Source: Opisthorchis felineus | Taxonomy: Eukaryota > Platyhelminthes > Trematoda > Opisthorchiida > Opisthorchiidae | NCBI GenBank assembly: GCA_004794785.1 | Contig: SJOL01008406.1 | Location: 1,142,213-1,206,212, forward strand | Direction: 5' to 3' | DNA: 64,000 bases | In this document: piece by piece, positions 56,930-64,000 of the stretch | How the letters are laid out: every line of letters begins with the position of its first letter | Numbering within the stretch: position 1 is the first letter of the stretch | Program-made: the position numbers and the translations under genes | Notes under the pieces: model-generated | Database searches by the model: none | Seen by the model: only the letters and a program-made list of their open reading frames with translations | What the model was told of the DNA's origin: nothing

Positions 56930-57330
56930 AGTCAACTTGTTCTGTAGCCGACCGTGTGGTCAAGCTCCAGTGGAGCAAACGGTTGATCAAGTTGTGGCTG
57001 GGAATCTGCATGTTATGGGTGTAATTTCGAAGACCGATCTACTGCAGTATTTGCTGAAGCAAGGGTCATTTAAAGGAGAACTTTGGCACCTTGGTTTCTG
57101 AGGTCTACTTGGCATTTTCAGTGTGAAACAAAGGCGGAATGTGGCCGTAGCTTGGAATAATACCCCTACCATAGTGAATCGGGATATACAGTCGATGAAC
57201 CACGGTATAGCGGTAGTGTACTCTTGCATCTGGCTCCATACTCACCGGCTTTAAACCGCATTGAATATATTTGGAGCTTGCCAAGAAATTAATCAAAGTG
57301 AACATGCAGCAAAAACACTTTAGGAGCATT
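56930..57330 (+). pseudogene. IS630/Tc1/mariner-type (DDE) transposase remnant
   Basis: In one frame FCSRPCGQAPVEQTVDQV, VAGNLHVMGVISKTDLLQYL and LKQGSFKGELWHLGF match the stretch of eukaryotic DDE transposases where a ..N..V.GA.S..GL..Y....GSFKG.. run precedes the second catalytic Asp. About 140 bp later, in another register, LHLAPYSPALNRIEYIWSL (57224-57280) matches the signature LPPYSPDLNPIE..WS before the third catalytic residue. The DNAPxH block is unreadable (WNNTPTI may be its trace). Stops at both joints show it is dead. Terminal inverted repeats were not found. Confidence 0.65.
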
Positions 57331-58600
57331 TTCAGGAATTCACAGTGTACTGACATAGCGTGAATGGAGATTGAGCGCCTGGGATAGAGGGTCAAGATGC
57401 ATGTTCAGTAGCCATAACTAGATGTTATTTAATCAATTGGAAAATGTTATTTACCCATGGTTCGAGATGTCCATTCTGTGTCTGCTGATGTGTTGAACAA
57501 TGAAAATATTTAAAAAGTCAGATTGGGAGTATTTTCGTTGACTTCGGAAATAGGTCAGTGTTACCTACTGCACGGAAATGGGTGTCAGCATGCGTGTGTA
57601 TTATGAATAATATGCATGACCACCCTAAACCAGAAAAGCATTATATGATATGTACTAACTCAGAGGTTTCAGGTGAGTTGGTCAAAAGTACCAGTTCATT
57701 AGAAGCTGGTAACTATCGGACATTTCTGCCTGAGATTTAATAACGGAATCAGCGTGAGACCCTCGGTTGGTCGTGGTAATTCTCACTGATGGACTTCAAG
57801 AACTCAGACTACAGGCCTTGCCGATCTGCGACTTGGTAGTCACACTCAACAAGTTTTAGTGGTAGTGGTGGTCAAGGAGTAAACACACGCTCGCCACCTG
57901 GCTGCCTGTAGTGTGCTGCAGAGAATCTTGTCAGGAAATTGCACGAACTAGTCGACTAAACAGATTTATTGTAAGCGCTTCACTTTACTGGTCCGTATCT
58001 TGCTCTGTAGAATAAGCTAGACACGTACATCAGATGCCCTGCCCAAAGAAAGAGAACTACTTCAAACAATACAGAGGCTGGCTAAGTACACCACTGGAAT
58101 CACGACAAAGAATTGAGGATAATATAAAAAAGCAGGAGACAGACCACACCTGGCGATTCCATTAATCATCAACAATGTTCCAGGCTGATGCAGAAGGAAA
58201 TAAACGTGACCGTCGGACCAGCTTACCGCGCCTCGCAGTCTAGGATAATTCCATTTGCAAATGCACATCCACTGTCACCTATCTAAACGGCAAAGTAGTT
58301 CTATTCATTAGCTGTCCATTCATTTGCAGCAGCTTATCCTACTGAAACTGACGAAAGTCTTGGTATGCGGGCTAAACTGCGTACGCTCAGATACTTTCTT
58401 ATGATACTGCACAGCCGGAAATGAACATCAGTTTTACATCCTGCAAAAGTTACTTCAACAACTACTGAGACAAAAAGCCAGGTTGATTTTCCAGGTCACT
58501 ATCAAATGTTGTCGAAATCAGAGACTTGTGATTAGGCGTATAATTATTTTATTGCCTGTTTTGTTAACTGCAAAAACCTGTTGCGCCCAACGAAAGATCT
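57331..58600. other. No supportable gene
   Basis: Only short frames without splice partners (57558-57740 plus, 58062-58268 minus). The frame at 58483-58827 overlaps the exon candidate that follows. Confidence 0.35.
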
Positions 58601-58604
58601 ACAG

Positions 58605-58718
58605 GCGACCTTGCAATTGCCGTGGATTCATTGAAAGCGTTACGTCACACATCGTTTCGTTCAAACGCTGTACAGCGTACTGTATTTGCCTTGTTTATGC
58701 CTCCATCTTGTTTCACAG
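58605..58718 (+). CDS. Candidate internal exon (37 codons), unknown protein
   Basis: Between AAGATCTACAG and TTTCACAG|GTCCCG lies a 114-nt exon, phase 1 at both ends: DLAIAVDSLKALRHTSFRSN, AVQRTVFALFMPPSCFT. The same frame stays open for another 40 codons past the donor (IPYLRCFISMFLVVECRG). A different plus frame over the region (cysteine-rich) is open too, which lowers confidence. Not recognised. Confidence 0.35.
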
Positions 58719-60860
58719 GTCCCGTGGCTACAAAATCCATCCCTTATTTGCGCTGTTTCATTTCAATGTTCCTGGTGGTGGAGTGTCGTGGGTGCAGCAT
58801 AAGAACAAATCGCATGGCAAAAATTAGTCAGTCAGACGGTGGTCAGTCGTAAAGTTTTCCGTTCCTGTGTGTTCTTTTGATTACCTAAAAGTTTGGGACC
58901 GACTCACTGGTCCTGTCACCAAGCCAAGCTGAACCTTACGGTGCAGATACCGCGCCCGGCTGCCCAACCAGACTTGCACTATCTCACTGATCAGGCAGCG
59001 GGCGTAGCCTATTGACTGGCAGACTGGTCAGTGTAGCCTTTTGTTACGTGCTATAGGTGCGGATTTCGCGTGCTTCCATTGGACAACCAACCATCTGTAG
59101 GGAGCCTCCATCTGAGGCCTCAAAAATGCACACAGGGGACGATTGGGGTTGTGTGAACTGAAACCGTGAACCCCTTGGGTCACCCTAATTTGATACGGAA
59201 AAACCTTGCTTTTGGTGCCGAGTCATTGAAAATCGCTTGGAGACACCCTTTGTTTTCATCTTGTGGACAATCCTCTCATGCTAGCTATAAGGAACATTAT
59301 TTGGATACCTTTATTATCAGCCCAACTGAACTTCCGTAAAGCCTATACACAGTGAATTCGGTTGAAGAACTGCATGCTCAAAAGATTGTTTTGCAGCTCG
59401 CTTGAAACTCCTGTTATTACCAAGTGACTGCGCAAACCAGTGCTTCATTCAACCTGTATTTTGATGTTTAAGTTAAACAAAGGATTGACCAAAATTGGGT
59501 CAATACACCTAAATTATGGGCCACACACGGCAAAGCTAACAGTGGGCTGTTGGCGAAATCCGCCGTAACAATTGTAGGGAAAAGATTTTCTCACGCTCAA
59601 TGTTTTCGTCGATTTGATATACCTCCTGAAAAGACAAGCTGACCAGACTTTGTTCAGGCAGTGTTGACAGAAAGAACGTAAGCGCTCGAAGTTTGTCGAA
59701 ATAAGCCACCATCGACTATTCGTTCTTTGTTCCTAGCGTTTGCAAAAAAAACAGGAAATGTTTCAATTTATTTTAAGCGCAAAGTTCGCCTCTGATTCAC
59801 TTCGTCGACATCAGTGTAAAATTTCACCGAAATCCAGCTAAGTTGCGCACAGTCCTTTCATCTTGGTCCCCCTTTGCCTCCTAATGCCTCAGCACTTTTG
59901 CAAATACCAAAGGTCGCTCCTTGCATACATTAAGTTGCTTCCAAGAGACCCATCACAATGTAGCCTCTGCTGATGAAGTCCTATTCACTGCCTCCTAGCG
60001 GCAATGGGTCTCCCAAAAAGTAGAGGGTTGAAACCGTGGGCTCTGTTCAATAGTGGGGTTGATGGTTCATTGGTTATTCATACGAGGGGGTTGACTCAAC
60101 TCCGATTCTATACCAACGCCAACGAGCATTCGAGGATAATTCTGGCAGATTGGTCTGCTAAGAGCACCTAAATCCGGCGGTCATGATGACGGTTCCGATT
60201 AACGCATCTCCGTCTCTATCCTGCTACACTACAGGTCACAGTTTACACTGCAAATTTACTCACCATTGGTATCGTTGTCCGTTTTCACAATATGAAACCT
60301 TCACCACTATGAATCTGATGTCAATATCCTCCCGGAACTGCGCCCGCCATGCTTGCGCACAAGTTATGAAGATATCAGCTATCAAGATCCCAGGTGCGGA
60401 AAACTCTTATTAGCCCCACACAGTGGTGCGAAAGATAATCCTGGTCTTACTGGAGTCGTCTGGGCCACGCACCTGAGGGTCTCATTCCTTGGGAACTGAA
60501 ATCACCAAGGATTACAAATGCCCTACTGAAAAGGAGATGAAATGCTCCTACTTTATCTTCTTGTAGTCATATCAGAGAAGAATTCTACGAACAGCCGCAA
60601 ACAGTGGTCGACCATCATACACACCTAGGGATTCTTCTGATAGCCGGTGAGGGAACTAGAAAAACTGATGATACTGCTAATGTGACTTGCCATATTCTCG
60701 GAAATGGTCGACTTTATGAGAATTCTAACTGGCTAATGCTAACCGTTCTAGTATTCGCACGGTTGGTCTGAGCCTAGGTTTGAGGAAGGACCATAACCTT
60801 GTACGAGCAAAACTATAACTCCAGTGCGCTGCTTGGGGCAAAATATGACCTTCAAAAAGT
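58719..60860. other. No supportable gene
   Basis: A weak plus-strand frame at 60183-60413 (THHWYRCPFSQYETFTTMNL; donor-like GATCCCAG|GTGCGG) is the only candidate. Otherwise nothing recognised. Confidence 0.35.
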
Positions 60861-61166
60861 GTGAACGTGACCTATCTTAGAGACCCAGACCTTCGGGTTC
60901 GATGCTTCTATCGAGAAAGCAGTCAAATATCTACCATCAGGCGTCCGTCAACTCGGAAACAAAGAGAGTGGAAGAATCTTGAATCAAATCCAAAACTGCA
61001 ACAAAATGTTGCAAAGACGACGTTAAATAAAATTTTGTGGCGTCGTAAAGACTGCGTCCCTGATGAATTAATATGGACTTGTCCAAACTACCTAGCCTTT
61101 GCAACCCGCGGCGTCAGGTTAACCGCTGCGCAAAAAAATGACCTCAGAACGGCTGTTCAGAAATGA
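60861..61166 (+). CDS. Possible terminal exon, unknown protein
   Basis: A plus-strand frame of 101 codons with no competing minus frame: RESSQISTIRRPSTRKQREW, KNLESNPKLQQNVAKTTLNK, ILWRRKDCVPDELIWTCPNY, LAFATRGVRLTAAQKNDLRT. It is basic and ends in TGA at 61164-61166. A possible acceptor (TTAGAGACCCAG) lies near 60888. The sequence has the feel of a nucleic-acid-binding tail or a transposon fragment; I recognise no domain. Confidence 0.3.
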   Translation: MNVTYLRDPDLRVRCFYRESSQISTIRRPSTRKQREWKNLESNPKLQQNVAKTTLNKILWRRKDCVPDELIWTCPNYLAFATRGVRLTAAQKNDLRTAVQK

Positions 61167-61843
61167 CGTCTGGTGTAGAGGCAGCTTCAAATGCTGGTGA
61201 CTTCCTTAAGGTCCTTTGCTTCATGCTTAGGGTTTTCTGTGGGTAATGCGTTTAACAATCCCTGCTTTGCAACCCTCAAGTTGAGTTAATAGTGGACCAT
61301 GAGGAAAATTTGGAGAGGGATAACTAACTGGCTGTTGATCAGATGGCGGTTTTTCTGTTCATCGAACTTGGCATCTGCCAGTTAGGCACACACTGACGTT
61401 GTCTCCTTGCATGGTGACGAAATGTTTGCAAGCCAGCTGTCAAGCTCGCCGAACAGATCGACTGCAACCTGATCAACAGCTAATCAACCCACCCGAGCTA
61501 CCAGTATTTAGATACTTTGCCAAGGATGATTAACTTTATTACCCAACCCGAGGATCAGTGCATGTGTCGAATGCCCTGAGGTTAATGACACTAAAAAAAG
61601 CTCAAGGCGAGATTTTAACAATATTTTGTGGATAGTCGTTTACGTGGTTCAAGGTAAATAGCTCTTCAGGTGGCAGATTTGATAGCTTTATCCTTCAAAT
61701 TGTCGGACTGCAACGATGCAGCTCCTCTCAAAGCTGATTTTGCGACGATACCACAACTATACATCAGCATAGACACAGTTGAAAGCATCTACGATTGGTC
61801 AGGCTTGTTTGACCACTGAATTTTCACAAAGAGGACTTCTAAA

Positions 61844-62035
61844 CTAGAGCCGGAAACCGATTGTTACCGATTCAGTCATTGAGTATGTGGGCCACAACAT
61901 TCGACGGGCATACGCCGGAGGTATGGGGCAAGCCATGAAAAAATTTACGACCTTGTGCACAGTCATTCGGTAGGCATACAGCTGCCTATCCTTTTCCTTG
62001 ACATAGCATACTCCTAGTAAGATTGCCGAAAACAA
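61844..62035 (-). pseudogene. Possible retrotransposon integrase C-terminal remnant
   Basis: The minus-strand frame contains RQLYAYRMTVHKVVNFFMAC, which resembles the AYR..VH.STG.TPF....G block after the integrase core of Ty3/Gypsy-like elements, but the TGF.P.. part is not conserved and nothing else of pol is visible nearby. A weak call; it may be a chance frame. Confidence 0.25.
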
Positions 62036-62312
62036 GACGCATGATAAGGACAGAAACTATGTGAGGGGTATCACACAGTCACTGTCTGATGACGCAAAAA
62101 TCACTGAGAACCGTTTGCAGTAGTCCACTCAAGAGAGATTTCTCAAAGGAGAGACCTCAAAGTATCTTTCCTCGTGCTGCCCTCTCTTCAAGTGTATTAT
62201 TGTGTAAACGGAAATGAGTCATGTAGCACTGTTGAGCTACGCTGTTATCGTTCAACCGCACTGAATTATGGTTGCTTACTGTATATTTACTTTATATTTT
62301 CCATAACTCTAG

Positions 62313-62475
62313 CGAAAATGATCCGTATATTTACTGGTTTTGTTGATGACAAACAATTAATGAGATCACTGTATCAGCCAGAATCAAATGGGGAAATATC
62401 CATATCTGATGTTGCTTCCCAACAAAGAGCAGACGCAGAACCAAAAACACGTGGAAAATACTGTTTAAGAATTCG
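62313..62475 (+). CDS. Candidate internal exon (53 codons), unknown protein
   Basis: A strong acceptor (TTATATTTTCCATAACTCTAG) opens 163 nt ending AATTCG|GTAACGG, phase 1 in and phase 2 out: KMIRIFTGFVDDKQLMRSLY, QPESNGEISISDVASQQRAD, AEPKTRGKYCLRI. The polar, acidic middle suggests a soluble tail. The frame also stays open upstream through a hydrophobic stretch (GCLLYIYFIFSITL), so a longer unspliced form is possible. Its end phase does not match the exon at 62606, so an exon is missing or they belong to different genes. Confidence 0.4.
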
Positions 62476-62605
62476 GTAACGGAAGAACTACTTCAGTGCC
62501 TGTGTCAGGTATCAATCGTGAATCACATAGGGATGCATAATACGGTGCTATTCCCCCAATTTTGTTTTACACGGGTTTTATTACCGTTCCGTCTCGCATT
62601 TGTAG

Positions 62606-62697
62606 AGTCATCAAAGCGTTTCAGTGTTGTTTCCCAGTTGGATGGATTCCGGTCTATAGCTTATCATGATTATAGATTCAGTGCATTAACGGGTTTG
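62606..62697 (+). CDS. Plus-strand gene near the right edge, penultimate exon (30 codons)
   Basis: Acceptor ATTACCGTTCCGTCTCGCATTTGTAG has a good pyrimidine tract, and the donor GGTTTG|GTAAGTCA is close to ideal. Phase 1 in, phase 0 out: SSKRFSVVSQLDGFRSIAYH, DYRFSALTGL. Phase 0 agrees with the exon at 63221. A further frame between them (62885-63160, containing HQFLISAGMLLREKGLMFTI) may hold an extra exon. Confidence 0.5.
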
Positions 62698-63220
62698 GTA
62701 AGTCAAGCCCTAGTCTCACAGACTTCTCTCAATGCTCAATTTCTACACATCCGATAATCATCAACGGGACCAGTGACGTCAGTCTAATTCAAATACGAAT
62801 TTAAGGGGCACCTGGAGATAGTACTTGCTGCACAGCTATGGCATTATCGAGAGTGACTGTAGTGAAGACTGATGGGAACTAGAATTGCTTTCTCGTAAAA
62901 TATATCAAAACAAAATGGTTAGAATAAACACAACATACAGTAGTCAAAAATCATTTTTTTACAAGTACAAATGGTCGGTTTTAGTGTTAGTGTTAAACTA
63001 CTCACCCATCGACGGTGAGCACCAATTTCTCATCTCGGCGGGGATGCTTCTTCGTGAAAAGGGACTAATGTTCACTATATCAAACGCTTTTTGTACTGCG
63101 CCAATGAGATTTAAGTTGTATCCGGCTATTTCAAACAACTTTTTGATTGCGAATGAGTAGCTATCTTTTGCCGTGGTGGAGACTCCAGATATATAATATT
63201 TTCGGATATTTTTGCCTTAG

Positions 63221-63472
63221 TTTGGCAATGAAGTTCATTCGCGAGATACATTGTTCACTCTCGTTCCAGTGCTAGTTCATGAGAGTCTAGCCATATCAGA
63301 ATCCGAATGCTATAGGTATCCAATGGCACTTTTTTCGGAATTCAGTTTGCTTGTGACATCATGTTGGAGAACTGTTGTGTCGAGCGACTCAACCGAATGC
63401 AAACTGCTTGCCACATATTATCAAACAGTTATCTTAAATTTGAAAATCGGAAGAAATCGGAGCCTCATTTAA
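63221..63472 (+). CDS. Plus-strand gene near the right edge, terminal exon (83 codons and stop)
   Basis: After CGGATATTTTTGCCTTAG the frame is open for 252 nt to TAA: FGNEVHSRDTLFTLVPVLVH, ESLAISESECYRYPMALFSE, FSLLVTSCWRTVVSSDSTEC, KLLATYYQTVILNLKIGRNR, SLI. Phase 0 fits the preceding exon. Alternating hydrophobic stretches (FSLLVTSCW; YYQTVILNL) suggest beta strands or a membrane-facing domain, but I recognise no family. A later acceptor (TCTCGTTCCAG, 63270) would need phase 1 and is less consistent. No AATAAA is evident just downstream. Confidence 0.5.
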   Translation, partial: FGNEVHSRDTLFTLVPVLVHESLAISESECYRYPMALFSEFSLLVTSCWRTVVSSDSTECKLLATYYQTVILNLKIGRNRSLI

Positions 63473-63631
63473 TAGTAGGTGTTACTTGATCGTGACAGTG
63501 TTTTGGACTCCTCCTCATGTGGACTAAATTCCCCGAGCATGCTGAACTTCTTGAGGCTTTTTCATCGTCCGCAACTCCCGAGTGTCTATTTTCGAATCTT
63601 TATTAAGTATCTGCTAGTTTAGACGTAATAC

Positions 63632-63790
63632 ACTATTCATAAGTTTGCTGAAAACTCGTCGACAGCCCACGAACGGTTTCATCCTTCTTGGAGCTCATCA
63701 GGTAGTGCATGATAAAAGATAGATTCAGCTGGGTGAGTCTCCCATCGAAACCAAATTGGTATGCAGATGAGTGTATAAGTCGTGCATGCT
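63632..63790 (-). mobile_element. Hammerhead-bearing repeat: minus ribozyme half joined to a plus-oriented arm
   Basis: The tail (CACTATTCATAAGTTTGCTG) and ribozyme are minus-oriented to about 63712. The sequence then switches to the plus-oriented arm (GATAGATTCAGCTGGGTGAG to GCAGATGAGTGTATAA), as at 9.8-10.3 and 21.9-22.15 kb. The body between the two is deleted. Confidence 0.7.
63664..63708 (-). ncRNA. Type I hammerhead ribozyme, core motifs kept
   Basis: Minus strand: CTAC (stem I), CTGATGA, GCTCCAAGAAGGAT (stem II and loop, weakened), GAAA, CCGTTC (stem III and cleavage C), GTGGGC (stem I return). Stem I keeps four pairs (CTAC with GTGG, including one wobble), but the first stem II pair is a G-U wobble, the second is broken, and stem III has lost its palindrome, so it is probably inactive. 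Confidence 0.6.
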
Positions 63791-64000
63791 ATTTTGTTGT
63801 TACACTCTGGACGGAACATCTGAGGAGACAAAGCAAAGCAAAGAATGCAAAATCCGATAATCCTAACAAATCCTATGTCTGGTTGCCTAAGGCAATCGAG
63901 TGACTGTGTCGACCAATTTTAGACCAGTTAACTGTCAGCAGGCATGTCTGCTTTGTGCGTCAGCGTATCCACCCACATCAGCGGTCCAAACGACAACAAA
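63791..64000. other. Right edge, nothing recognised
   Basis: No gene or repeat identified between the last repeat copy and the window end. Confidence 0.4.

Noticed and set aside
1..64000. Bacterial operons, CRISPR arrays, rRNA genes, functional tRNAs
   Set aside because: No long uninterrupted ORFs, no regularly spaced direct repeats, no rRNA-like blocks, and the tRNA-like segments are SINE heads.

Overview
The window looks like eukaryotic, repeat-rich metazoan DNA, and a digenean flatworm (liver-fluke type) is the best guess. The reasons are moderate GC, split genes with very short introns (about 37-54 nt, next to introns of several hundred nt), many dispersed repeats carrying hammerhead-ribozyme remnants (the class known from schistosome Sm-alpha elements, Penelope-like elements and retrozymes), and remnants of Penelope-like, RTE/CR1-like and IS630/Tc1-like elements. 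There is no bacterial gene organisation, operon, CRISPR array or rRNA. The organism assignment is inference.

Coding content is sparse and split. Three exon chains are supported by splice sites plus matching reading phase: a minus-strand chain of seven exons at 36.29-33.60 kb; a plus-strand chain of seven exons at 47.68-48.97 kb, perhaps part of a larger gene with exons at 44.90-45.32 kb and near 45.6-45.9 kb; and a plus-strand pair at 62.61-63.47 kb that ends in a stop codon. Isolated exon candidates lie at 3.15-3.62 and 4.22-4.35 kb (minus), 4.67 and 7.57 kb (plus), 17.08 kb (plus), 27.80-28.06 kb (minus), 29.47 kb and 31.89 kb (plus), 37.3-37.8 kb (minus), 53.04, 58.6, 60.9 and 62.3 kb (plus). 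I recognise none of these proteins, so no functions or gene symbols are given.

The most striking component is a dispersed family with a unit of about 300-330 bp. It carries a type I hammerhead ribozyme (CTGATGA, a GCCC/GGGC stem II, GAAA, a self-complementary ACCGGT stem III and a GTC cleavage site). At least 16 copies or fragments occur, often as inverted pairs (9.77-10.33, 21.87-22.15, 22.28-22.66 and 63.63-63.79 kb). A Penelope-like reverse transcriptase remnant lies at 18.4-18.8 kb. Two tRNA-derived SINE-like families are present: family 1 at 6.2, 14.8 and 54.7 kb, and family 2 as an inverted pair at 30.2/30.5 kb plus a fragment at 40.1 kb. Other remnants are an RTE-like LINE 3' region (26.0-26.7 kb), a second LINE RT fragment (28.74 kb) and a Tc1/IS630-like transposase (56.9-57.3 kb). 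Microsatellites include (TA)n at the left edge, (CA)n, (ATG)n and an (AAC)n tract inside a 90-nt intron of the minus-strand gene.

The remaining sequence, about half of the window, holds nothing I can name. Most of it is probably intron or intergenic DNA with old repeats.
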